51,074 nt of DNA from Sphingobacteriales bacterium TSM_CSS (GTDB lineage: Bacteria > Bacteroidota > Bacteroidia > Chitinophagales > UBA2359). The position numbers and the translations under genes were made by a program. This document shows, one piece after another, positions 26,564 through 35,776 of the stretch (position 1 is the stretch's first letter; every line of letters starts with the position of its first letter). The notes under the pieces are model-generated. The model did no database searches, was not told the origin of the DNA, and saw only the letters and a list, made by a program, of their open reading frames with translations. The stretch lies in contig NBMY01000108.1 in assembly GCA_002212985.1 (NCBI GenBank), positions 1-51,074 on the forward strand, in the 5' to 3' direction.

Positions 26564-28012
26564 TTATTCTGTATTGGTATAAAGTTCGTCGAGGGTATTT
26601 AAGACCATAAGCTCAATTTCGGGGTCGCCGGCATATTCCTGCAAGAGTTGAAACATAGCTGCGGCATTTTTGGCAGAAGGGTCGGGTTTGCCCGATGTGG
26701 TAAGGCTTTGCAGCTTGCTGAACGTTTTTTTGGGCAACACCCATTTTAACCCTTTAGTTGCCACGGTTTGCAGGGTGTTGCCAATGCGGTTGATGCTTAA
26801 TTGCTGCACTTCATCAAGGGCTGTTTGCAAATCGAGCAGAAATTCATCGGCCACTACGGCATGAATGGGGCTAACGGTAAGGTGTATGCTGGGCGGACGA
26901 AATTGACGGTTTACGAACCACCCTTTTTCTGTAAGTTTATCGGCAAGGGCAAAAACGTCTATTTTATCGGAGGTAATGGCCAGTATGGAAATATCGGGTT
27001 GTACTACTAATTTCAGCCCGTTTATGGCTTCAATCCCCTGCCTAAGCCGGCGCACGGTTTGCAGGGTTTTTTCGGTCAATTTAAGGTATCCGGCTTCTCC
27101 AATGCCGCAAAAGGCTGCCCAGGCTGCGGCAACAGCCCCGCCGGCGCGGGTTCCGCCAAAGCCCAAAGAGGCATAAACGCCACCGGGCCATTGGGTGTAG
27201 GTGTAGAGTTGGTATTTGCGAAGTTCGCTGTTGCGGTACAGCAACACCGAGGCGCCCTTGGCGGCATAGCCGTATTTGTGCAAATCGGCCGACAACGATT
27301 GTACGCCCGGAACGGTAAAATCAAAATCGGGCAGCAAATGTCCAAGTTTCCGGGCAAAGGGCAATATGAAACCACCTACGCAGGCATCAACATGGAGCCA
27401 CAGGTTGTTTTCGATAGCCAGCTCAGACAGTTTGCCAATGTGGTCAATAACGCCGTGCGGGTATGCGGGCGCCGAGCCTACAATAGCAATAGTATTGTTG
27501 GTAATGGCTTTCCATGCTTCGGCTGGGTTTACCTTATAATCGGCGCCAAGCGGAACAACTACCGGTTGCAGTTGCAGGTAATGGCAGGCCTTGTGAAAGG
27601 CAGGGTGTGCTGATTGGGGCAAAATTACCTCGGGTTTGCCAATAATGGGGTGGTGGTTTTTAGCCCACTCGCGGGCCGAATGCAGCGCCAGAAAAATGCT
27701 TTCGGTGCCGCCGTTGGTTATACAACCCGATGTGTCTTCATTGCCGCCCAATAAATGTGCCGCCATGCTTACCACTTCGTTTTCCAACTTTCGCAAACTT
27801 GGAAAGGTGTAGGGGTTGAGCGCATTTTCGGAAAAAAACAGGTTATAAGCCTCGCGCACCATATCGGTTATATCTGAACCCGGATTGTAGATGTGTGAAA
27901 AGGTTCTACCCGATTTCCAGCGTGCATCTTCTTTCTTGAATGTGCGCAGGCGGTTTAGCAGTTCTTCTTTTTCTAATCCTTGCGACGGAAACGGGGTGAG
28001 TTTTTTTTTCAT
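26564..28012 (-). CDS. PLP-dependent decarboxylase family, sphingosine-1-phosphate-lyase-like
   Basis: A 482-residue PLP enzyme. N-terminal half: TFSHIYNPGSDITDMVREAY, then GCITNGGTESIFLAL (phosphate-binding loop) and HPAFHKACHYL. The Schiff-base lysine lies in SADLHKYGYAAKGASVLLYR, the DxHK(Y/F)G motif of sphingosine-phosphate lyase and glutamate/tyrosine decarboxylases. The order of motifs and the KG after the lysine favour the S1P-lyase branch. Substrate may be a phosphorylated sphingoid base, since several Bacteroidota make sphingolipids, or an amino acid. No membrane helix is present. Confidence 0.8.
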   Translation of the reverse strand: MKKKLTPFPSQGLEKEELLNRLRTFKKEDARWKSGRTFSHIYNPGSDITDMVREAYNLFFSENALNPYTFPSLRKLENEVVSMAAHLLGGNEDTSGCITNGGTESIFLALHSAREWAKNHHPIIGKPEVILPQSAHPAFHKACHYLQLQPVVVPLGADYKVNPAEAWKAITNNTIAIVGSAPAYPHGVIDHIGKLSELAIENNLWLHVDACVGGFILPFARKLGHLLPDFDFTVPGVQSLSADLHKYGYAAKGASVLLYRNSELRKYQLYTYTQWPGGVYASLGFGGTRAGGAVAAAWAAFCGIGEAGYLKLTEKTLQTVRRLRQGIEAINGLKLVVQPDISILAITSDKIDVFALADKLTEKGWFVNRQFRPPSIHLTVSPIHAVVADEFLLDLQTALDEVQQLSINRIGNTLQTVATKGLKWVLPKKTFSKLQSLTTSGKPDPSAKNAAAMFQLLQEYAGDPEIELMVLNTLDELYTNTE

Positions 28013-28035
28013 AACCCGGATTTGTTGTTGTGTGA

Positions 28036-28043
28036 CAAAATTA
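28036..28043 (-). promoter_or_regulatory. -7 box (TAATTTTG) of the lyase-like gene
   Basis: Exact TAnnTTTG on the minus strand, 23 nt before the ATG at 28012. Confidence 0.5.
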
Positions 28044-28076
28044 ACAAAAAAGCGCTGTTTGCGGTGTTTTACCAGC

Positions 28077-29351
28077 TTACTTTACCACTATCAAATGGTA
28101 GTTTTTTTTGCCTTTTTGTACCAAAATATAGGTATTGTTCAGCAAATCGGCAGTTGTTACGGTATAATCGGGCAGCGCAATTTTTTGTTTGTTTAAACTT
28201 ACGGCGTTGGCTGTTATGTTTCGGCGGGCATCTCCTTTTGAGGCATACACACCGGTAGCCGACAGGAAGGTGGTTAAATCGGTTCCGGCTTCTACTTCAC
28301 TGCGTGCTAAAACAGATTGGGGCACGCCGTCAAAAATTTCGAGCAATTGTTTCTCGGTGAGCGCCTGCAACATTTCTTTGGTACCCTCGCCAAATAAAAT
28401 TGCAGAGGCCTGTATGGCTTTCCGGTACTCATCGGCGCCATGAATCATGGTAGTAACCAGTTCGGCTAAGCGTTTTTGTATGGGGCGCAAGTGCGGGTTG
28501 TTCATTTGATCTTGCTCTAATTGCAAAATTTCATCTTCGGTAAGGAAGGTAAAAATGCGTATGAATTTTCGGGCATCTTCATCGGAAGCATTGAGCCAGA
28601 ACTGGTAAAACTGGTAGGGCGAGGTCAGTTCGGCATCGAGCCAGATATTGCCTTTTTCCGATTTTCCGAACTTGGTTCCGTCTGCTTTGGTTAACAAAGG
28701 GCAGGTAACGGCAAACACCTCGCCCTGTTCCATTCGGCGGGTAAGCTCAATACCGGCGGTTATGTTGCCCCATTGGTCGGAACCGCCCACCTGCAACTTG
28801 CAGTTGTGGTGTTTGTATAGGTAAACAAAATCGTAACCCTGAATGAGCTGGTAAGAGAACTCGGTAAAAGAAATGCCGGTTTCCATTCGGGTTTTTACGC
28901 TGTCTTTGTCCATCATATAGTTGACGGTAAGGTGCTTGCCCACATCGCGCAAAAAGTTGAGCACGGGCATATCCTTAAACCAATCGTAATTATTAAGCAA
29001 TACTGCTCCGTTTGGTGTATCGGAAAAATCGAGCAGTCTTTCAAGCTGAATTTTCTGACGGCTGATATTGTACTGCAATTCTTCTACCGATTTTAGCTGC
29101 CTTTCTTCCGATTTTCCCGACGGGTCGCCAATCATGCCGGTAGCGCCTCCTACCAGAGCAATAGGTTTGTGCCCGGCACGTTGCAGGTGAATGAGCATCA
29201 TGCCGGCGGCCAGGTTACCTACAGTAAGCGACGGCGCGGTGGGGTCAATGCCCCAATAGCCGGTGATTTGCTCTTTTTGCATGAGTTCTTCTAAACCCGG
29301 GGTAAGGTTGTGTACCATGCCGCGCCAGGTTAGTTCTTCTAAAAAAGTCAT
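28077..29351 (-). CDS. tyrS: Tyrosyl-tRNA synthetase
   Basis: Charges tRNA-Tyr. The 424-residue protein is typical of the bacterial TyrRS. The class I HIGH-type motif is in GIDPTAPSLTVGNL, the tyrosine pocket in YQLIQGYDFVYLY and GGSDQWGNITAGI, and the KMSKS-type motif is KFGKS. The C-terminal S4-like RNA-binding region (about 355-424) contains SKGDARRNITANAVSLN. The arrangement is complete and normal. Confidence 0.97.
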   Translation of the reverse strand: MTFLEELTWRGMVHNLTPGLEELMQKEQITGYWGIDPTAPSLTVGNLAAGMMLIHLQRAGHKPIALVGGATGMIGDPSGKSEERQLKSVEELQYNISRQKIQLERLLDFSDTPNGAVLLNNYDWFKDMPVLNFLRDVGKHLTVNYMMDKDSVKTRMETGISFTEFSYQLIQGYDFVYLYKHHNCKLQVGGSDQWGNITAGIELTRRMEQGEVFAVTCPLLTKADGTKFGKSEKGNIWLDAELTSPYQFYQFWLNASDEDARKFIRIFTFLTEDEILQLEQDQMNNPHLRPIQKRLAELVTTMIHGADEYRKAIQASAILFGEGTKEMLQALTEKQLLEIFDGVPQSVLARSEVEAGTDLTTFLSATGVYASKGDARRNITANAVSLNKQKIALPDYTVTTADLLNNTYILVQKGKKNYHLIVVK

Positions 29352-29679
29352 AGGGTTTTATGTTAGGTGCAAAAACGGCTGCAAATATAAGTATTTGCTG
29401 TGGTAAATGTAGGGTTGCCGGCTGCTTTTTACAGTTATGCGCCAAGGTTTAATTGAAGGTGCTGTGTTTCAGTTAGCATAGTCGGTATTGTAAAACCTTT
29501 AACGAATTGAAATCAATACTGACTTTTTAGATTAATTTTCATCTGCCTTTTTCTCCCCTCTTATTGCCTAAACCCAACCTTGCATAATTTGCGGCAGGTT
29601 TAAAAATACATGCCGGTACAGGTCAAATTTCAGAAATTTTCCGTAAATTTCCTTGTTTTTCAATCATAAATATTAACCC
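29352..29679. other. Divergent intergenic region between tyrS and a lipoprotein gene
   Basis: 328 bp containing the tyrS -7 box near its left end. No coding frame or structured RNA is seen; the right half is A/T-rich and probably carries the promoter of the lipoprotein gene, for which I find no exact TAnnTTTG. Confidence 0.4.
29382..29389 (-). promoter_or_regulatory. -7 box (TATATTTG) of tyrS
   Basis: Exact TAnnTTTG on the minus strand, 30 nt before the tyrS ATG. Confidence 0.55.
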
Positions 29680-30117
29680 ATGAAAAAAGCAGTTACCTTG
29701 CTGTTATTGTTGGCAGTTTTTACTGCATCCTGCATTTTTAGAGATGACATGCAGGCGCTTACACATAACAAATGGCGTATGAAATCATGGACGGTAGTGC
29801 CTGAGTATATGGGCGAAACCGATTTGTATGCCCAGTTACCGGCTTGCAAAAAAGATGATTTTCTTAATTTTGAGTACGAATCGGTATTAATTACCGATGA
29901 AGGGGCTACCAAATGCAACGACAATGACCCGCAAACAGTAAACAGTTATTGGCATATGAATGATGATAAAACCGAATTAACATTGTATAATGATAGTACC
30001 AGTACCATTTACAGCGTTAAAAACATTAACCGCAATAATTTAGAACTTGAAACTACGTTTGAAGAAGATACGGCCGGAACTACCTATACCTGGCATATTA
30101 CTTACAAGGCAATGTAA
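29680..30117 (+). CDS. Small lipocalin-like lipoprotein (copy 1 of a tandem pair)
   Basis: The 145-residue protein has a lipoprotein signal (MKKAVTLLLLLAVFTASC, Cys18). The mature part (NKWRMKSWTVVPEYMGETDLYAQLPACKKDD and following) looks like a small beta barrel of the lipocalin-like type common in Bacteroidota, with paired cysteines (LPACKKD and TKCNDNDPQT) that could form a disulfide. Function is unknown. The next gene is its paralogue, 43 bp downstream in the same direction, so the two probably form one transcript. Confidence 0.75.
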   Translation: MKKAVTLLLLLAVFTASCIFRDDMQALTHNKWRMKSWTVVPEYMGETDLYAQLPACKKDDFLNFEYESVLITDEGATKCNDNDPQTVNSYWHMNDDKTELTLYNDSTSTIYSVKNINRNNLELETTFEEDTAGTTYTWHITYKAM

Positions 30118-30160
30118 GCGGCGCATTTGCCCGCTGCCCTTAACCGTTAAAAAAAGCACT

Positions 30161-30595
30161 ATGAGGAAAAGGATTTTTGTGGCGCTGTTATTGCTGTTTG
30201 GCGCATGCCAGACCGAAAAAACCAATACCGAAATACTTACCGGCAACACCTGGCGCATTATTGCCTGGACAGTTTCGCCACCAATTTTGGGCATTACCGA
30301 CTGGTACGCCAACTCTTTACCATGCGAAACAGATAATCTCTATTCTTTTGCCACCAACGGAACAGCTACAATAGACGAAGGACCTGCCAAATGCAATACC
30401 ACTGACCCGCAAACAAATACCGGAAGTTGGGCATTCAACACCGCCGAAACCCAGTTGACCCTTGTATCGGAAGGCATAACGCAAGTTTGGGAAATAGATG
30501 AGTTGACCAACAGCCTCATGAAAATACGTTACACTATGGAAGATAACACAAGCGGCACAAGCCATGTACACAGCATAACCTTTAAAGCGCAGTAA
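30161..30595 (+). CDS. Small lipocalin-like lipoprotein (copy 2 of a tandem pair)
   Basis: 144 residues from the ATG at 30161; the open frame goes 38 codons further up inside copy 1 but the lipoprotein signal (MRKRIFVALLLLFGAC, Cys16) begins here. Shared elements with copy 1 are GNTWRIIAWTV, ITDWYANSLPCETDN, DEGPAKCNTTDPQTN, a W-x-F/M-N beta hairpin and a final TSHVHSITFKAQ (TYTWHITYKAM in copy 1). The two conserved cysteines are kept. Divergence is large outside these blocks, so the duplication is old. Confidence 0.75.
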   Translation: MRKRIFVALLLLFGACQTEKTNTEILTGNTWRIIAWTVSPPILGITDWYANSLPCETDNLYSFATNGTATIDEGPAKCNTTDPQTNTGSWAFNTAETQLTLVSEGITQVWEIDELTNSLMKIRYTMEDNTSGTSHVHSITFKAQ

Positions 30596-30604
30596 CAAGG
30601 GCGG

Positions 30605-31243
30605 TTACCGCATTTGCTCCATTTTTTTGGTCATCATATACATTACCAAAATTACTTTTTCTATACGGCGGCGGCGGTTAACGGTAAAAACCGATACCTG
30701 CTCTTCATATTTGAGTTGTGCCTGTTCAAGGGTAAATTTGCCTTCCTGCAAAAATGCGCTTTCCTTCATCACATCTCGAATATCGCGGTCGAGGAGTTTT
30801 TGCACAAATTTGGGGTCGTTTGCGGTAATGTAAAACATTCGGTCAAACTCGCTGTCGTTAAGCGTAATATCGTTTTTTCCCCACAATTTTTTGAGCATGG
30901 TCCAGAGTGTTTCGCTGGTAATGGTCATGGTTTTGCCATAGTGCATGGCATCAATAATAATTCGGGTGCGCGGAAAGGTAACGCCGCCAACAAGCACATC
31001 GTCTGTAACAATGTTGATATGACGGTCAAGAAAAACGCCCGATAAAGAAGGATAGCGGCTTTCAAAGCTAAACCATTTTCGGGGCGGCACATGAAGGGTT
31101 AGTTTCAGTTCGGCGTTTAAAATGGCAAATTGCTCAATAATTTGGTCGTACAGCAACTGTACCCCCTCGGTAACTATATACAACACTACCAGAAACAGCA
31201 AAATAAATATAAGAATATACCATGGCGAAGATACCAATACCAA
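30605..31243 (-). CDS. Uncharacterised membrane protein with a non-ATG or displaced start
   Basis: At least 212 residues. The first codon in this interval is TTG, within sequence that reads on as membrane protein: the frame stays open 23 codons further upstream (to a TAA at 31313-31315), encoding another hydrophobic stretch (YIIAATVVIFFGAGL) before SPWYILIFILLFLVVLYIV. The real protein may therefore have two N-terminal helices and begin at an ATT around 31297 or 31306. The cytoplasmic part (about 45-212) is mixed alpha/beta with LTLHVPPRKWFSFESRYPSL and a basic tail NRRRRIEKVIL. I do not recognise the family. Confidence 0.65.
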   Translation of the reverse strand: MVLVSSPWYILIFILLFLVVLYIVTEGVQLLYDQIIEQFAILNAELKLTLHVPPRKWFSFESRYPSLSGVFLDRHINIVTDDVLVGGVTFPRTRIIIDAMHYGKTMTITSETLWTMLKKLWGKNDITLNDSEFDRMFYITANDPKFVQKLLDRDIRDVMKESAFLQEGKFTLEQAQLKYEEQVSVFTVNRRRRIEKVILVMYMMTKKMEQMR

Positions 31244-31351
31244 ACCTGCGCCAAAAAATATAACTACCGTTGCCGCTATGATGTATTCTGAACGAATGGT
31301 TGTAATGTTGTTTTAAGTAATCAAAAGGTAGGGCGGCTACCGTTTCACAGG

Positions 31352-32719
31352 TTATTCATCTATGCGTTTTAACCCGTACTTTTCAATTTTATTGTAAAGG
31401 TGGCTGCGTTGAATATCAATTTCTTCGGCGGTTTTTGAGATATTCCAGTTATGTTTTTGCAGTTTGTACTCAATAAACAGTTTTTCGGCGTGGTCTCTGA
31501 AATCCTGCAAGGTTTGAAACCGGTCGAACAGCGAGTTGCCGAGCATAGTTGCCGAACTGCCCGAAGGGTTTACAAACATATTTACATCGGCAAGGGTAAT
31601 TTTTGTATCGCATAAAATTAGCAGGCGTTCAATTACATTTCTAAGTTCGCGCACATTACCTGTCCACTGCACCTTTTGCAGTTCTGCCAGAGCTTCTTCG
31701 GAAATGGGTTTGGGCTTTGAATTGGTTTCGGCGCTAAAATCATCAATAAATTGCTTTGCCAGCAGGGGTATGTCTTCGGGTCGCTCATTGAGAGAGGGAA
31801 CGTGAACAGGAATTACATTGAGCCGATGATAGAGGTCTATTCTAAAGCGGTTTTCGCGCACTTCGGCTTGCAGGTCTTTGTTGGTAGCTGCCAGTACACG
31901 CACATTTACGCTAATATCTTTTTCTCCGCCAACACGGGTAATTTTGCTTTCCTGCAGGGCGCGCAGCACTTTTGCCTGTGCCGAAAGGCTCATATCGCCA
32001 ATTTCATCGAGGAAAAGGGTACCGCCGCTTGCCTGTTCAAATTTTCCGATGCGTTGCTTTATGGCAGAGGTGAAAGCGCCTTTTTCGTGCCCAAACAGTT
32101 CACTCTCAATAAGTTCAGAGGGAATGGCGGCACAGTTTACTTCTACAAACGGGCCGCTGTTTCTATGGCTTTTTTCGTGTATCCAGCGTGCCACCATTTC
32201 TTTACCTGTTCCGTTATCGCCGGTTATTAAAATGCGGGCTTCGGTTGGGGCAACGCGGTCAATAATTTCTTTAATTTTAACAATGCCGGGTGAATTTCCA
32301 ACAATTTCGCGGGCTTTGGTTACTTTGCGGCGCAGCTCGCGGGTTTCCGATATAAGGGTTGATTTATCGAGGGCGTTGCGTACTGTAATGAGCAATCGGT
32401 TTAAATCGAGGGGCTTGGCAATAAAATCGAAAGCGCCTTTTTTTACTGCTTCTACTGCCGTTTCCATGGTTCCGTGCCCCGATATGATAATGACAGGCAA
32501 ATCGGGTTTTAGTTTCATTGCCTGTTCCAGTACCTCCATGCCGTCCATTTTGGGCATTTTTATATCGCAAAAAACCAGGTCGTAGTCTTGCGTTTTAATT
32601 TTTACGATGCCCTGCAACCCATCGGGCGCTTCATCTACCTTGTAGCCCTCGTAAAGCAGGATTTCTTCCAGCGATTTCCTAATATGTACTTCGTCGTCAA
32701 TTATTAATATTTTTGCCAT
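31352..32719 (-). CDS. Sigma-54-dependent response regulator (NtrC/AtoC type)
   Basis: The 455-residue protein has three domains. The receiver (about 1-120) has phospho-acceptor Asp in LVFCDIKMPKMDG. The AAA+ activator (about 140-375) has Walker A GDNGTGKE, a sigma-54 contact loop ELFGHEKGAFTSA and Walker B GGTLFLDEIGD. The Fis-type helix-turn-helix (about 415-452) is NWNISKTAEEIDIQRSHLYNKIEKYGL. The loop reads GAFTSA rather than GAFTGA, a frequent natural variant. No histidine kinase is adjacent, so it is an orphan regulator here. Confidence 0.93.
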   Translation of the reverse strand: MAKILIIDDEVHIRKSLEEILLYEGYKVDEAPDGLQGIVKIKTQDYDLVFCDIKMPKMDGMEVLEQAMKLKPDLPVIIISGHGTMETAVEAVKKGAFDFIAKPLDLNRLLITVRNALDKSTLISETRELRRKVTKAREIVGNSPGIVKIKEIIDRVAPTEARILITGDNGTGKEMVARWIHEKSHRNSGPFVEVNCAAIPSELIESELFGHEKGAFTSAIKQRIGKFEQASGGTLFLDEIGDMSLSAQAKVLRALQESKITRVGGEKDISVNVRVLAATNKDLQAEVRENRFRIDLYHRLNVIPVHVPSLNERPEDIPLLAKQFIDDFSAETNSKPKPISEEALAELQKVQWTGNVRELRNVIERLLILCDTKITLADVNMFVNPSGSSATMLGNSLFDRFQTLQDFRDHAEKLFIEYKLQKHNWNISKTAEEIDIQRSHLYNKIEKYGLKRIDE

Positions 32720-32971
32720 TTTACCGTTATTAATGGTGTTGGGTTACTTGCTCAATTCTTATGTGTTTGCTGCACAAGTTGTACCCTGCAGGCAAACGAT
32801 ATTCAAGTTATTGGGGTGCAATTTTACACTTTTTTCTTTTCTGTATTCATTTTGTGCCGTACATTCTTTGCCTCAGTTCTGTTTTTTACAGTTATCAAAC
32901 AGTTGGCAAGGTAACAAACCGCACGTGGGTTCCCATAAATACCTGCTTAAAAACAGCCTCTGGCTATTGGC

Positions 32972-33775
32972 TTACTTGTTTAAGGGTGTTTCTTTTACCA
33001 CTGCTCCCATTTTGTATTGTACGGTTTTAACCGGTTTGCCCTCTTCGTTAAAATATTTCCATTCGTCATTTTTTTTGCCGTTTACGTAGCGTCCTTCTTC
33101 TTTGGGTTTGCCGTTTTCGTAGTAAGATTTAAAGAGTCCGTTCATTTCATTGTTCAGGTATTCGGTTTCGGTGCGCAGGGTTTTGTCTTTGTAAAACGAT
33201 TGTATTTTGCCGTTAATGTTGCCGTTTACATAATTATATTCGGTCAGCAATTCGCCGTTATCATAATACCACGTGGCTTTACCGTTTTTCAAGCCGTTTT
33301 TGTAGGTGCTTTGCTCCTGTATTTTGCCGTTGCTATGATATTTGAGGTAAGACCCGTGCAGTTGACCGTTTTGGTAGTTTTCCAAAATTTCCACTTTACC
33401 GTGTTTATAGGCGCGGTGTATGCCGTTCAGCTTGCCGTTGGCATAATTTGCCTCATCTTCTAATTGCATATTTTTTTCAAAAGACAACGATAATCCGTTT
33501 AGCAAACCTTTTTCGTAGATTGACAAGGTATGTATCAGGCTATCGGGCTGGTAAAGAGTAACCCATTGCCCGTGGCGCAATCCATTCAGGTATTGGCCGG
33601 TTTCGGTAACTTGTTTGTTGTAATCTTTTATTACCACGTTCTGAAATCCGGGCTGGCCGGGCAGGTTGGTTATGAGCGTATCTGAACCGACCGCTTTAAA
33701 TGCCGGCATGGTTTGACCGTTTGTTGTTGTAGTGAGCAAACAAGCGAGTGAAATTATTAAAAACAAACGATACAT
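32972..33775 (-). CDS. Exported MORN-type repeat protein (YwqK-like)
   Basis: 267 residues from the ATG at 33775 (MYRLFLIISLACLLTTTTNG, a signal peptide). About eight repeats of the form Y-x-N-G-x-x-x-G-x-W/x-x-x-Y follow (LNGLRHGQWVTLY, ENYQNGQLHGSYLKYH, STYKNGLKNGKATWYY, NYVNGNINGKIQSFY, RYVNGKKNDEWKYF). These are MORN/YwqK beta-hairpin repeats, known from structural and antitoxin-annotated proteins. No toxin partner is next to it, so I take it as an envelope protein of unknown role. Confidence 0.8.
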   Translation of the reverse strand: MYRLFLIISLACLLTTTTNGQTMPAFKAVGSDTLITNLPGQPGFQNVVIKDYNKQVTETGQYLNGLRHGQWVTLYQPDSLIHTLSIYEKGLLNGLSLSFEKNMQLEDEANYANGKLNGIHRAYKHGKVEILENYQNGQLHGSYLKYHSNGKIQEQSTYKNGLKNGKATWYYDNGELLTEYNYVNGNINGKIQSFYKDKTLRTETEYLNNEMNGLFKSYYENGKPKEEGRYVNGKKNDEWKYFNEEGKPVKTVQYKMGAVVKETPLNK

Positions 33776-33911
33776 AAATAGCAGCGTGCAGGAGTAAAGC
33801 ATATAGATTTGTTGTTCAGTAAAATTTTTCGCAGTTTTAAAGTGCTTTCTGATGTTACCACCTTATTTTAAGCACTTATGTTTGCCTGCCAAAAAACATA
33901 AAAATTTAAAA

Positions 33912-34312
33912 CTACAAGCCTGTAAGCCGGATTCTGTCACCTTTCCTTGCAGAAAAGCGTTCTATCATTTATCTGGTTCTGCCATTGCTGACAGAATCTA
34001 ACGACCCACCCCCCGGCATCAAGCGAGCAACTTTTATTTTTTGACCTTTGCCAAAAAAGTGCCGGTATATTTGGTCTTTCAACCCACAAGGTTTGTCCTT
34101 TTTATGCGTTACCGCATAAAACTGCAGGTTATGCCTGCATTTTCACCCATTCCCATAAACATACAGGATTGGTAATTCTCTGTGACACGTTCTGTACCAT
34201 CTGGGTTACCCCTTATGGCCCCACCTGTTAGGTGGTGTGGTGCTCTGTGTTGCCCGGACTTTCCTCCTACGGTTCATTACACCGCAAGCGATAGAACGGC
34301 TTGTAGCCTATA
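33912..34312 (-). ncRNA. rnpB: RNase P RNA (bacterial type A)
   Basis: The catalytic RNA that trims the 5' end of precursor tRNAs. On the minus strand the RNA begins near 34312 with GGCTACAAGCC and ends near 33912 with GGCTTGTAG, pairing as helix P1. Conserved blocks in order are GAGGAAAGTCCGGGC (34266-34252), a later GATAAATGATAGAACG (about 33973-33958) and ACAGAATCCGGCTTACAGGC (33937-33918). Length is about 400 nt, normal for type A. A plus-strand ORF inside (34182-34391) is spurious. End points are good to about 5 nt. Confidence 0.95.
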
Positions 34313-34408
34313 CAATAACTCCCCTACTTTGATAACAGTTCAACCCCGGGAAAAAAATACCCCTTTATATATGCAAATGCAGGGGAGATAACAAAACGGC
34401 ATTTGGGT

Positions 34409-34741
34409 TTACCAATCGCTAAGTTCGTCGTGCAGGGCGTTGTAGGCGCTCAGCAGTTCGGCATATGAGTGGTTATCATCTAATTTTCGGGCTATTTCCA
34501 TGCCGCTTTTGTAGGTAAGCAAGGCTTCGTTATACTGTTTTAGTTTTTCGTGCAGTTTACCCAAATGGTAGTAGGTACCCACATAATTGGGTGAGGTTTG
34601 GGTAAGTTGGGTAAATATGTCTAATGCTTTACGGTCATCGGGCAATTTAAGGTATTCCAAAGCCATGGCATAATGCAAAAAAGGGTCATTGGGAGATTCC
34701 TCTAAAAACTGCTGCAATTTTTCAAGGCGGCTGTTGCTCAT
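34409..34741 (-). CDS. Small tetratricopeptide-repeat protein
   Basis: The 110-residue protein is built of about two and a half TPR units: NDPFLHYAMALEYLKLPDDRKALDIFTQL, SPNYVGTYYHLGKLHEKLKQYNEALLTY and a final helix KLDDNHSYAELLSAYNAL. Large and small residues fall at the TPR positions W/L, G/A, Y, A, P. There is no signal peptide. Probably a cytoplasmic protein-protein adaptor; the partner is unknown. Confidence 0.85.
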   Translation of the reverse strand: MSNSRLEKLQQFLEESPNDPFLHYAMALEYLKLPDDRKALDIFTQLTQTSPNYVGTYYHLGKLHEKLKQYNEALLTYKSGMEIARKLDDNHSYAELLSAYNALHDELSDW

Positions 34742-34918
34742 GGTAAAATGGTAAAAGGGGGTTTGTGGTCAGAGAAATTGATTTACGGCGGCTTTTGCCG
34801 AATGTTCGTTGATGCGATTGGTCTTTGTGAATATGTTTTGGTTGTGCCCATCAACCCGATTGGCTGTTATAGTCGGCTGATTGTGTTCTGCTATGGGCAA
34901 ACAAAACCCCGAAAAGGT

Positions 34919-35743
34919 TTACCCCAGTTTTTTTTCACGGGTTACTTTGCCTACCAGCCAACGGAAAAAGGCGGGCGAAAGGCGTTTTATTTGAAACAAC
35001 AGGCGCGACTGAAACGAAAACAGGAGGTAAAACCGATTTTGCCCACAGGCGTTGAGCAATTGTTTGGCCATGGTTGCCGCTTCAATATTGGAGCCTTGCA
35101 CCATTTTTTGCCCCCGTTTTACCATTTCGGGATTGCCTCGGCTGTGTTGCATAATATTGGTTCTGAAAAAAGTGGTCATACTTACCGAAACCTGTACGCC
35201 AAAAGGTTTTAACTCGGTAAACAATGACTCGGAAAGGGCAATAACCGCTGCTTTGGTAACATTGTAACCGGCCATGTTGGGCGGATTGACAAACCCCGCA
35301 GCACTGGCAATATTGAGTATATAACCCGATTGCTGGTTTTTCATAGCAGGCACAAAATAGTGGCAGCCATAAACAACCCCCATTTGGTTAATACCTACTA
35401 TCCACTGCCAATCTGCAACAGGAGCTGTTTCCATTTTACCCACATGCCCCGATACGCCGGCGTTGTTTACCAGCAAATCTATACCGCCGGCTTGTTGTAA
35501 AAAATCTTCGGCAACTTGTGCATACTGTGCCGGGTCTGAAACATTCAGGTCATATACATAAGCGCTTCCGCCGTGGCCTTCCACCATTTGGGCCGTTTGT
35601 TCAAGCCCTTTTCTGTCTATATCGCACATGCCAATATGCCATCGGTCTAAGGCCAACTGCTCACACAAAGCCCGGCCTAAGCCCGATGCAGCGCCGGTTA
35701 TAAAAGCCCTTTTTTTTGGATAGCGTGCAGTTAACTGGTACAT
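34919..35743 (-). CDS. Short-chain dehydrogenase/reductase
   Basis: The 274-residue classical SDR has the cofactor motif FITGAASGLGRALCE (TGxxxGxG), DLNVSD, the NNAG motif in LLVNNAGVSGHVG, and catalytic Ser and YxxxK in ILNIASAAGFVNPP and GYNVTKAAVIAL. YNVTK supplies the Tyr and Lys. The basic tail (RLVGKVTREKKLG) is typical of related Bacteroidota SDRs. The substrate is unknown. Confidence 0.9.
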   Translation of the reverse strand: MYQLTARYPKKRAFITGAASGLGRALCEQLALDRWHIGMCDIDRKGLEQTAQMVEGHGGSAYVYDLNVSDPAQYAQVAEDFLQQAGGIDLLVNNAGVSGHVGKMETAPVADWQWIVGINQMGVVYGCHYFVPAMKNQQSGYILNIASAAGFVNPPNMAGYNVTKAAVIALSESLFTELKPFGVQVSVSMTTFFRTNIMQHSRGNPEMVKRGQKMVQGSNIEAATMAKQLLNACGQNRFYLLFSFQSRLLFQIKRLSPAFFRWLVGKVTREKKLG

Positions 35744-35776
35744 GTAAAAAATAGCGAAACTATGTAAAGTAATTTT

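Noticed and set aside
34182..34391. 69-codon plus-strand ORF
   Set aside because: Lies almost entirely inside the RNase P RNA gene on the opposite strand; its sequence is explained by the RNA.
34748..35212. 154-codon plus-strand ORF over the SDR gene's 3' half
   Set aside because: It is antisense to an SDR with all catalytic motifs; the plus-strand product has no recognisable features.
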